Of a DNA stretch of 20,807 nt, positions 1 to 9,100 are shown piece after piece. The DNA is taken from assembly GCA_963575745.1 (NCBI GenBank), contig CAUYUJ010006487.1, forward strand, positions 32,501-53,307. Direction: 5' to 3'. This DNA is from Prorocentrum cordatum (Eukaryota; Sar; Dinophyceae; Prorocentrales; Prorocentraceae). The notes beneath the pieces were generated by a model. That model was not told where the DNA came from. It saw only the letters and a list, made by a program, of their open reading frames with translations, and made no database searches. The number at the start of each line of letters is the position of its first letter. Position 1 is the first letter of the stretch. The position numbers and the translations under genes are program-made.

Positions 1-29
1 AGGTGGCATATAAGCGGCATGCTCCTTAC

Positions 30-180
30 ATCCCTCCTCCTCCTCGTCCTCCAAGAAGGAGGAGGAGGAGGAGGAGGAGAAGGATCGAGGATCGAGGATC
101 GAGGGTCGAGGGTCGAGGGAGGAGAAGGAGGAGAAGGAGGAGAAGCAGGAGGAGGAGGAGGAGGCTCCGCCCTCCCCCAG
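30..180. repeat. CCT/GGA hairpin followed by TCGAGGA minisatellite and GGA tract
   Basis: A CCT-rich arm (about 30-52) is followed after AAGAA by a GGA-rich arm (about 57-80), so one strand can fold into a long hairpin. Next come head-to-tail units of the TCGAGGA/TCGAGGG type at about 84-120 and more GGA repeats. Open frames here only spell Arg, Gly or Leu runs and are not genes. Confidence 0.75.
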
Positions 181-298
181 GGCTCTGGCAGCCGCTTGCT
201 CCGGCCAGGGCCGGCGCGGGACCCACGCATCGGGCGGCCCGATCCCAGGCATGCTCGCGTCGTCGAGAGGTCAGGACGGCGCCTCGAACAACCCGGAG
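181..298. other. GC-rich spacer, no gene seen
   Basis: GC-rich sequence without a recognisable protein, RNA or repeat. It separates the first GGA block from a copy of the dispersed repeat that follows. Confidence 0.4.
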
Positions 299-415
299 GC
301 GAAGGCTTTCTCGGGCTTTGGCCTCTCGGGGCCCTTCCTGGGCCTCGAGGCCGTCAGTAAAAGACGGCTCGGGGTGAAAAAAGCGGGCCCCCAGGGAGGT
401 GGTCGAGGGGATCGA
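299..415 (+). repeat. Dispersed repeat family A, copy 1 (diverged)
   Basis: Shares an ordered set of short blocks with copies at 5714-5835, 7098-7150 and 7192-7313: a GGCCTCTCGGGGCCC block, a GGGCCTCG block and an A-rich block next to CGGCTCGGG. This copy is the most diverged. No terminal repeats or coding capacity could be assigned. Confidence 0.55.
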
Positions 416-540
416 GTCGGGGGGCCGAGGCTCTCGAGGATCGGGGGGGTCGAGGATCGAGGGGAGTGTCGAGGCTCGAGGATCGAAGGCTCGAGGGCCT
501 GGAGGCCGAGGCTCGAGGCTCGCGGGCCGAGGGTCGACGG
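402..540. repeat. TCGAGG-rich minisatellite
   Basis: Irregular head-to-tail repetition of GGTCGAGG, GGATCGAGG and GGCTCGAGG words, related to the units at 84-120. It runs into the GGA microsatellite. Confidence 0.6.
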
Positions 541-682
541 GGGGAGGGGGAGGAGGAGGAGGAGGAGGAGGAGGAGGAGGAGGAGGAGGGGGAGGAGGGA
601 GGAGGAGGAGGAGGAGGAGGCGGAGGAGGAGAGGAGGAGGAGGAGGAGGAGGAGGAGGAGGAGGGAGGAGGAGGAGGAGAGG
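541..682 (+). repeat. (GGA)n microsatellite
   Basis: Almost pure purine GGA repeat with a few interruptions. With the CCT tract about 125 bp downstream it makes an inverted pair able to form a cruciform or triplex. Frames through it give poly-Glu, poly-Arg or poly-Gly and are artefacts. Confidence 0.95.
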
Positions 683-806
683 TCGAGGCTCGAGGTCGTC
701 GAGGGGCCGTGGGCCCGCGCCTCGAGGCAGGCCGAGGCGCCGGCTCTCCGGCCATGGGCGCGGGCCCCCGGGGCGTCGCGCCCCCCGTCGGCCGCGGCCG
801 CCCGCT

Positions 807-908
807 GCCTCCTCCTCTCCTCCTCCTCCTCCTCCTCCTCCCCTCCTCCTCCTCTCCTCCTCCTCCTCCTCTCCTCCTCCTCCTCCTCCTCCTCCTCCTC
901 CTCCTCCT
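807..908 (+). repeat. (CCT)n microsatellite
   Basis: Pyrimidine CCT repeat, inverted partner of the upstream GGA tract. It ends exactly where the fold-back element at 909 starts. Confidence 0.95.
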
Positions 909-1067
909 GGGGATTGGGAAAGGGGGGGTTACGAAATTTGCTGCCTGCAGCTGGTTTCGGCCTCACCGAGGGGCCCGTTCCTCGATACATGGCCGCCTCC
1001 GGCGCCGGGAGGCGCCGGGAAAATCAGCTACGTGAGCTGATTCTCAAACCCCCCCTTTGCTATCCCC
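909..1067. mobile_element. Fold-back (MITE-like) element with 21-22 bp terminal inverted repeats
   Basis: The left end (GGGGATTGGGAAAGGGG..., 909-930) is matched by the reverse complement of the right end (1047-1067), with one gap and one or two mismatches. Twelve of these bases (AAAGGGGGGGTT) match perfectly. Inside is a perfect 8-bp stem, AATCAGCT / AGCTGATT, at 1022-1042 with a 5-nt loop. No coding capacity. No convincing target duplication, because the left flank is the CCT microsatellite. Confidence 0.5.
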
Positions 1068-1452
1068 CCCTTTCGCCCGACCCGAGCCTCCGGGCAGGCA
1101 GTGGCGAGGCGCCCCTGGCTGGCCCGGGAGCCCACCGCAGAGGGTTTTTTGAGAGCCTCTGCGTGGCTCTCGGTGGCTTCGGTCAGCGTTGTGTCTCACC
1201 CCATGCTGGTTTTCAGGATGGCACTTGCTGTGCGTGCGATGCTGCGGGGTTCAAAAAAAGAACTCTGCGTGGTCTGCAGGAGATGTTCTCAGAGCAGGTC
1301 TGGCGGAGACTGTCCTGCTGTAGCACACATCGGGTCGATGCTCCAAGAGCAATGTTTCTGCTCTCAGAACATGTTTGGGTTCCAAGAACATGTCGTGGTA
1401 GGCTTGTAGGAATGCCTGGACTGTCGGTCTCTGCTCAATCCAGAGTCGACCA
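1068..1452. other. No gene or repeat recognised
   Basis: Unique-looking sequence with short open frames in several phases. None has a recognisable motif. Confidence 0.4.
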
Positions 1453-1626
1453 GACGCAAGAGTGACCTTTCGCCGAAGTGACCTTTGGTGCGGGCTCATC
1501 GGGGTCTCCCCGATGGCCGAGCGCGATGCGACGGCAGCGTCTTCCGCGCTTGTGTTTGGTCCCCCCGCAGCGCCCAAAAGGCCGCGCACCAAAGGTCACT
1601 CGTTATCCAGGGTCACTCCTGCGTGT
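1453..1626. mobile_element. Palindromic fold-back element
   Basis: A perfect 16-bp inverted repeat (AGTGACCTTTGGTGCG at 1477-1492, complement at 1585-1600) is enclosed by a second imperfect pair (ACGCAAGAGTGACC near 1454, complement of ACGCAGGAGTGACC near 1612). Nested symmetrical ends around a short non-coding core suggest a non-autonomous DNA element or a relic of one. Confidence 0.5.
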
Positions 1627-1870
1627 AGTCGGCAGAGCTGCTCTGCGGACGGCCCCGTGGCCCAGGGCTGGCGGCCGCCGTGGCCCCCCGAGCGGCTCTG
1701 CCGACGGCCCCGGCGAGGCCCAAGGTGGCGAAGATCACTCTTACGTCGCAGCGTAGCCGAGGCCCTCAGCACGCGCGTCGGAGCGAGGCCGGGGCACGGC
1801 AGCGCGAGTTAGCCCGCGTGCAGGAGGGGGCATTCCAACATTCTTGATGAGCCTTGGGTTTACACTGGTT
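1627..1870. other. GC-rich spacer, no gene seen
   Basis: Contains two near repeats of a CTCTGCGGACGGCCCC-like word (about 1638 and 1697) but no recognisable gene. Confidence 0.35.
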
Positions 1871-2065
1871 CTCCTCCTCCTCCTCCTCCACCTCCTCCTC
1901 CTCCTCCTCCTCCTTCTCCACCGTCTTCTCCTCCTCCTCCTCCTTCTCCTCCTCCACCGTCTTCTCCTCCTCCTCCTCCTCCTCCTCCTCCTCCTCCTCC
2001 TCCTCCTCCTCTTCCTCCTCCTCCTCCTCCCGCGGCGTGAGCCTCCTCCTCCTCCTCCCCCCCCT
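1871..2065 (+). repeat. (CCT)n / (CTC)n microsatellite
   Basis: Pyrimidine tract with CCACCGTCTT interruptions repeated twice (about 1918 and 1954), showing internal duplication of larger units. Frames here give poly-Leu or poly-Ser and are not genes. Confidence 0.9.
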
Positions 2066-2590
2066 CCTGTGCCTCTGCCTCGTCCCGATGCCTCGAGGAG
2101 GGAGGCGGCCGCGGAGGGGGGCAGATCGCGGGGGCACGCTCACGCAGCAGTCTGCAGCGTGGCGAAGATGACAGGCAGCCGCGGGCTGCTCTCGGGAGGA
2201 CCGGTGGCCTTCCGAGTGCCCTCTCCCCTCCCGCGCTGCCGCTCCTTCGTGGCGCGGGCCACCCCCCCTGGGCCCTGGGCCATCGACCCCTTCCCCGGGG
2301 CCGCCTCTTTGTCTCGAGTTAGTTTTTGTCAGCGTGCTGTACAGTGAGCGGCGTGAATAAGAAACACTTGCTTTTCAAGAGGGGCTCGGTCGTTCCTTGG
2401 GCTTGCATGCGTTATTTACAGTTCCTTATGCGCTATTTGTTGCCTATCGCTCCTGATGCGTTATCCCTTGGGATACAAAAGGGGCTTCGTTCCTTATCTA
2501 TCGTTCCTTGGGTCAGGCCGATGACTGTAGCCCGGAATCGGAGGACGCGTAATGGGGAGGCGAAGCGCAGGGGGGGCAGCGAGGGCTGCA
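2066..2590. other. No gene recognised; local drop in GC at 2340-2520
   Basis: The lower-GC part repeats a CGTTCCTTGGG word (about 2389 and 2501). No ORF with protein-like composition and no tRNA-like fold were seen. Confidence 0.4.
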
Positions 2591-2598
2591 GAAAAGCG

Positions 2599-2692
2599 GC
2601 CCTTCGTGGCCCCACAAAGGGGGCCTCTGGGGCCCGAAGGGCCCCTCGAGGGGCCCTTCAGGGCCCCACAAAGGGGGCCTCCTGGGGCCTGA
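2599..2692. repeat. Direct repeat pair around a 24-bp perfect palindrome
   Basis: A unit containing GGCCCCACAAAGGGGGCCTC occurs at about 2608-2627 and again at about 2661-2683. Between the copies, 2636-2659 is a perfect palindrome centred on CTCGAG. Strong secondary structure is expected. No coding signal. Confidence 0.65.
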
Positions 2693-2798
2693 AGAGGACT
2701 CCCTTCTCCTGCCCCCCCCCCTCCAGCTATCGCTCCCCCATTCAATCCGCGCCCAACCGAAGCAACAACTTCCGCCGCGATTTGTAGTTGCTGCCGGG

Positions 2799-2906
2799 TT
2801 CGAGGAGGAGGAGGAGGAGGAGGAGGAGGAGGAGGAGGAGCAGGAGGGGGAGGAGGAAGAGGAGGAAGAGGAGGACGAGGAGGAGGAGGAGGAGGAGGAG
2901 GAGGGA
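2799..2906 (+). repeat. (GGA)n microsatellite abutting the exon A acceptor
   Basis: Nearly pure purine tract that ends two bases before the polymerase exon. The acceptor (GGGAAG|GTG) therefore has no adjacent polypyrimidine tract. Confidence 0.9.
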
Positions 2907-2908
2907 AG

Positions 2909-3001
2909 GTGCTCCACGGGCGCCAGCTGGCGCTGAAGTTGTCCGCCAACTCCGTCTACGGCTTCACTGGGGCGACCAACGGCCCGCTTCCGTGCCTCGA
3001 G
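2909..3001 (+). CDS. POLD1: POLD1 exon A (NSVYG motif)
   Basis: Starts [10 protein letters not shown] and ends PLPCLE. The acceptor is AAG|GTG, after a GGA tract. The donor is GAG|GCTGCC, a GC donor. The conserved order CLE followed by a VTxYGRxMI block, found in exon B, places the end here. Confidence 0.9.
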
Positions 3002-3146
3002 GCTGCCGGGCGCGGCCGACGCCGCCGCTGACGACGCCGCCGCTGACGTCGCTGCCGCCGCCGCCGCCACCGCCGCCGCCGCCAACGCTGCCGCCGTCGT
3101 CGTCGTCGACGTCGTCGTCGTCGTCGTCGAGCCCACATTCGTGAGA

Positions 3147-3178
<32 letters not shown>

Positions 3179-6100
3179 ACAACCCCAAAAACGAGGAGAG
3201 AAAACAAGGGAACAAGGAAGATAGAGATAGAGAGAGAGAGAGAGAAGGTGAGGGAAGAGCGGGAAGGGGGGAGACGAGGAGGATGAGGATGGGGAGGAGA
3301 AGGGCAGAGGGGAAAAGCGTAAATGGGGAGGAGGAGGAAGAGGAGGAACACTAGCAAGAGGGGGTGAGGGAGGAGCGGCGAGGGATATACCAGGAAGAGA
3401 GAAGAGGGCCGCGAGGAGGACTGGGGACGAGGGAGGGGAAGCGGAGAAGGATGAGGAGGGGAGGGCGGAGGGGAGGGCGGAGGGAGGGGAAGATGAGCGG
3501 GAGGGTGAGCGGCAGTACGCGGGAGCAGCGGGGGGCTTTTCAAGGACGGGCCTCGCCTCCGGCGCATGCATCCGCGCCCCCTCGGGCGGAAGCCGAGGGA
3601 GGGCTCGTGTGGAAGCACGACGAAGGGAGGGAGGAGGCGGCTGCAGGAGGAGGGAAGAGTGAGGAAGGAGGCAGAGAAGGGATGGAGTACGACGGGGAAG
3701 ACGCGGGAGGAGAGGGGACTGGCCGGCTCAACGCTGATCTGTTTGCGAGTTGTTGCCGTCGTGATCGGCGCTGTCCTTCATCGTGGCCTCCACCGTCGGC
3801 GTCGCATCCGTCATCCATGCGACTCCGCTCTCACACCCATGTATCCACGGCCAGACACTCACAGCCGGGCGTGCCAGGAAATGATATACACATCCAGGGA
3901 TCTCCGCGTCGAGTGATCAGGCTCCTCTTTTTTCCTCCTCACGGAGGAGGGGGGAGGGATGGAAGCAGCGAGGGGGCATATGGAGATTTGTCTTCCTCTT
4001 CCTCCTCCTCGCCCTCTATCCGGCGGTCTGTTGCCATGCTGGCACAAGGGGCAGTTCATCAGGATAATTGCATGAGTGGCATGGCGTCGGCTCCGCCCAA
4101 GTTCGGGGATAGGCGTGCCACATTCGGCTTCGGGTCCAACAGCGTGAGACAGCTGCGTGGACGTTTGGGTGACTGTACTCTCAGAGGCTATCCTGGCCAA
4201 GTGCGCGGACACGTACTTGCATTCGTCGGGCCGAACAAGTCTTGGGCGTTGAACGATCAGTGCGAGCCAGGAGGCACGGCCACATTGGTGCCCGCACCAG
4301 GGGATGTGGCGTTGGGTACGGTGGTCTTCCTGACAGAAGAGCAGCTGGCCGTGCTGGATGGATTCGAGGGGGTCCCCTCGACGTACGACCGCCGCGACTT
4401 CGAGGCCGAGGTGGGCGACGCCAGCGAAAACCGGATCGTCTGCGCCGACATTGGCTCGTGAGCTGCCCGCGCAAGGTCGCGGGTAAGCGCCCTCGTCTCC
4501 CATGCATCGGAGATTGATAGATCTCCTACCCTGACACGTTGATTAGCGAATTGGCCTTTTTCGGTTCGCGAGAGGGCGTCGCGGCCGTCATTTTTGCGGG
4601 TTCAGGTCCGTCGGTTTCGGTCCTAGGCCGTTTTCACTAGAGGGTGGTTTACTAAAGGGAGGTTTGTCCACCGCCGAATGCAGCGTGCCGCGCCGGCGGC
4701 CCGCGTAAGCTGCGGCGCAAGGTCGCTACGTCATCTCGCGCAAGACCCGTTTCTGATCGTCGCTCAGGTGCTGATGGACGGGGAGTGGCGGCCGATGCCC
4801 GTGGTCGCGTACATCAGGCAGGACAGCTCCCAGTGGTACCCCCCCAGCGAAGCCTACCTCTGCGCCGTGCTGCGGAACCTGCGGGGCAGCTTCCCAGCGC
4901 TGCGCACCCTGACGCTGCGCGACGCCGAGGGCAAGGCGAGCGACGCCAACAAAAAACAAGTCGTCTGCGCCGACATTCGCGTCCTCCTCCTCCTTCTCCT
5001 CCTCTTCCTCCTCTTCCTTCTATTATTCCTCTTCTTCCTCCTCCTCCTCCTCCTCCTCCTCCTCCTCAGCTGCCCGCGGAAGATCGCGCGTAAGCGCCCT
5101 CGTCTCCACTGTGGCGTGCCGCGCCGGCGACCCGCGCAAGCCGCCGCGTACGGTCGCCGTGTCGCTCTGATCGTCGCCCAGGTGAGGGGCTCCTGGAGCC
5201 ACCCGGGCTTCGGGGAGCTCTGCACCGGCGCGCTGCTCTTCGAGATCGGCGTGCGGATGCCGGAGCCCTGGCAGCTGCCCCGCGAGATCGCAGAGCGGCT
5301 GCGGCGGCTGGGCGCCGAGCGCGGCGGCGCCGGCGGCGCGGCGGCGGCGCTGGGGCTGCGCCCAGAGGCGGCGGGCGGCGGCGGCGGCGGCCCCGCGCTG
5401 GAGGCGGGCGAGGCGGCCGTGGCGAGGGCGCTGCTGTCGAGGGCGGCCGACGCCGAGTCCAGCGAGGACGAGGCGCAGGCGGAGCGGGCCGCGGAGGGGC
5501 CCGCGCGCGCGGGGCCCGCGGCGGCGTCTTGAGCGCCGCCGTGCCCCGCCAGCGGCGCCGCGCCCGCGGGCGGGCGGGCGCCGGGGCAGCCGCCGCGCGG
5601 GGGGGGCCATGCCGTCTGGCAGGGGCTCGGTGCTCAGAGGCTCCTCGAGGGGGTGGGCAGGCCTCCTGCCCTGAGACCCAGACCCCCTCGAGTAATGAAA
5701 AAATCATGACGGGAGGTTTTTCCTAATTTTCGGCCTCCGGGGGCCCTCACCGGGCCTCGGGAGCGTCAAAAAACGACTCAGGATGCAAAGCCGGTCATGG
5801 GGAGGGGGTCGGGACCTCTGGGGGTCGACGTAATGAAAAAATCATTACGTCGGGGGTCTGGGGACGTCGATCCGTGAATGGTCCGTTTGCGGTGCTCGGG
5901 AGGGCGCCGCGGCCGTCGTGTTCCAGGCTTGCGCCTGCCAGGTTTGGGCCCGAGGTCGTTTTCACCAAACCACGTTTTGCTAGAGGGGGTTCTGTCCATC
6001 CTCGACTCCTTCTCCTCTCACTATTCTTAAGTCGGGCCTGTCCCCCCTACATGGGGGATATTCAAACATAGTACAACAAAGTCGGGGGACGACTTTTTGC

Positions 6101-9100
6101 GTCTTGCTTTGGGTTATTGCTGAGTATCTTTCGAGTGTCTTTTTATTGTTCGTCCAAAATCCCCTTGTAGAAGACAGGCCCGACCTAACACTAGTCTTCA
6201 CCTTCCTGCCCGCTGGTCGCCTCAGCGGTCCACATCTCCTGAGGGCGCTGATTCGTGCTGAGCTGCACGCTGGCGCTGGGGGCCCAGGAAAAGAGACGGC
6301 AGCCCCAATAGCTATCTCATTGGTATCGTATCCTCCTTCTGTTCCCCAATCGGTGCTTGCACTGAAGGGGTCCTAGCGGAAGTTGAAAGATTTGGCGAAA
6401 GTTTCCCGCCGATTTTGGTAGCAGGCTGGGTTCCCGGGTTCCCGGGTTGAGGGCCGATTTCGGTGGGTTCTGGGTTCCCGGGCTCCCAGGTTCCCGGTCG
6501 ATCTCTTCAGCGAGAACCATCCACTGATTGGGGTTTCTCTTTGGTGGAATTTCCTCCCTTCCCTCCCTTCATCCCTCCCTCCGTCTCCCCATACGAACGC
6601 GTGGACTAAGGGCAGGTTAAGGGGCGTGTGCCATGGGGCGGGGCCCATGAAAAGTTACCGGTCGCCGGAAGCAAATCTAGGGGCGCGCCCACAACCTTAA
6701 CTTATCTTTAGTTTTCTGAGGGCCATTTTGACCCTTTCGGGCCTTCTTGACGGACGTCTTGGATGGCTCTTGGGCCGTCTTGGAGGCCATCTTGAGCGTC
6801 TTGGAGGCCTCTTGGGCCGTCTTGGGGGCCTCTGGGTGCCGTCGTGGGCCTCTGGGGCGATCTTTGGGGGCTCTTGGGCCGTCTCGGGCCGTCGGAAGGC
6901 CGAACAAAAACAAGTTGTTACCCAAAACCTCGTGGGAAATCCATGGTTTTGGCCTCTTCGGGCCTCCCTGGAGGCCCTCTTGGCAGCCTCGGTCCCTCCG
7001 TCTCCCCTCCCCCCAGCGTCCGCCCGAAGAGGCCAGGGTTAAGTCGGGCCTATCCCCCTACAGGATTAAGTCGGGCCTACCCCTGTAGGGGGACAGGGCG
7101 GAGGCTTTTCGTCGTTTTCGGCCTCTCGGGGCCCTCACCGGGCCTAGAGGTCGACACCAACCAAGACATCGGGCGGCTCGAACACATCGAGGCGGAGGCT
7201 ATTTTCGCCGCTTTCGGCCTCTCGGGGCTCTCGCCGGGCCTCGGGGCCCTCAAAAAACGACTCGGGATGGAAAGCCGGTCCCGGGGGGAGCGGTCGGGAG
7301 GTCGAGGACCCGTGTCTCGAAAATATCGAGACGTCGGACGTCCCGCCATCCGGCGGGCGGGGGAGCGCGGGAAGAAGCAGGGAGCACACAGAGGGAGCTC
7401 GACCCGGCGGCCCCTCCTGCAGGCTGGGTTCGGATCGTGGGATCGCCCCGCTGCTTCACTCGGCCCCTCGTCTGAAGGAGGGAGGGGCGGCAGGAGGAGC
7501 GCCACGAGTGGGCTCAGCGGGAGTCTACAGGTCTGGAGGGATCACTTTTGTTGCAGTCTGGAAGGTCAGGGAAAAGGGGGGTGATGACTAGTGTTAAGTC
7601 GGGCGTATGCCTCTACAGGAAGAGTTGTTAAGAAGAGTAGACGTTAGTCTCGGGACGATTCGTCGTACTTTTTCCCGGAAAGGGCAAAGGCCCAGGGTTC
7701 TCTTTTAGTTTGTTTCCCCCCGGTTTTGACGGCTGTGGGGCCGGCGAATTTCTTTTGCGATAAATAACGAGGTCGCGTAGGGCCGGCGAATTAAAAATTG
7801 AGGATGTCCCTAGCGCAACGCTTGTTTTTCATAATTTGTTGAGGATGTCTCGAGCGAGACGCTGGTTTTGCAGAGTTGGGGATGTCTCGAGCGAAACGCT
7901 TGGTTTCAGAATTTGTTGAGGATGTCTCGAGCGACACGCTGGTTTTGCAGAGCCGACCGCGACACGGAAAAGCGCCCCTCGCGCAGGAATTCCAAGGATG
8001 TCTCGCGCGTGCCGCGTCCCGCGCGCGGGTATTTGGATTTCTTGGGATTTTGACAGGATGTCTCGAGCGAAACGCTTGTTTTTCATAATTTGTTGAGGAT
8101 GTCTCGAGCGAAACGCTGGTTTTGCAAAATTGGAGGATGTCTCGAGCGGTGGCCTCGTGGGGGGCCAGAATTCAAAGGATGTCTCAGGCGAAATGCTTGT
8201 TTTCACGTCCCGCTCGCAGGAATTCCGAGGATGTCTCGCGCGTGCAGCGTCCCGCGCGTAGGAATTCAGATGATTTTGACAGGATGTCTCGAGCGAAACG
8301 CTTGTCCCCAGCACGTTCCGTAGCGCGTCCCCTTGGCAGGTCCCGCGATGCGTCCCCATGGCACGTCCCTTGGCACGTCGCTTGGCGCGTCCCTTGAGAC
8401 GTTCTGCGTCGCGTCCTCCTGGCATGTTCCCCTGTCCATTAGCTCTGGGGCAGCTACTATGTGTTCAGGCAGCTCGAGCTTAAGATCCAGATCAGTTCGG
8501 TCAGGACTCGGATGCAAAGGAGGACTCGATCCACGAGGCTATAGAGCACAATCGCGCCATGGCACATCGCAATTCAGCACGGCGCAGCACAGCACTGATT
8601 TCGGCACGGTACATCAAGGTCGATGCACTCAGCATTGCAACTTGGCACGTTCCTTGGCACGTTCCGTGGGGCGTCCTTTGGCGAGTCCCCCTGGCACGTC
8701 GCGTCGCGCGTCCCCTGGCACATCCCGTGGCACATCCATTGGCACGTTCCGTAGCGCGTCCCCTTGGCACGTCCCGCGGTGCGACCCCATGGCACGTCCC
8801 CTGGCACGTCGCCTGGCGCATCCCTTGGGACGTTTCGCGGCGCGTCCTCCTGGCATGTTCCCCTGTCCATTAGCTCTGGGGCAGCTACTAGGTGTTCAGG
8901 CAGCTCGAGCTTAAGATCCAGATCAGTTCGGTCAGGACTCGGATGCAAAGGAGGACTCGATCCACGAGGCTATAGAGCACAGTCGCGCCATGGCACATCG
9001 CAATTCAGCACGGAGGCCTAGGAGACTGCCAGGATGTGTCCATCACCCTGGATGTCTCAATCACAGGGTGCGGGACACGTTTTGGTCAGGGGCATGGCCC

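Noticed and set aside
7829-8425. 198-codon minus-strand frame with repeated SLETS / ARDIL peptides
   Set aside because: Peptide period follows the DNA minisatellite, with no non-repeat domain and no supporting context.
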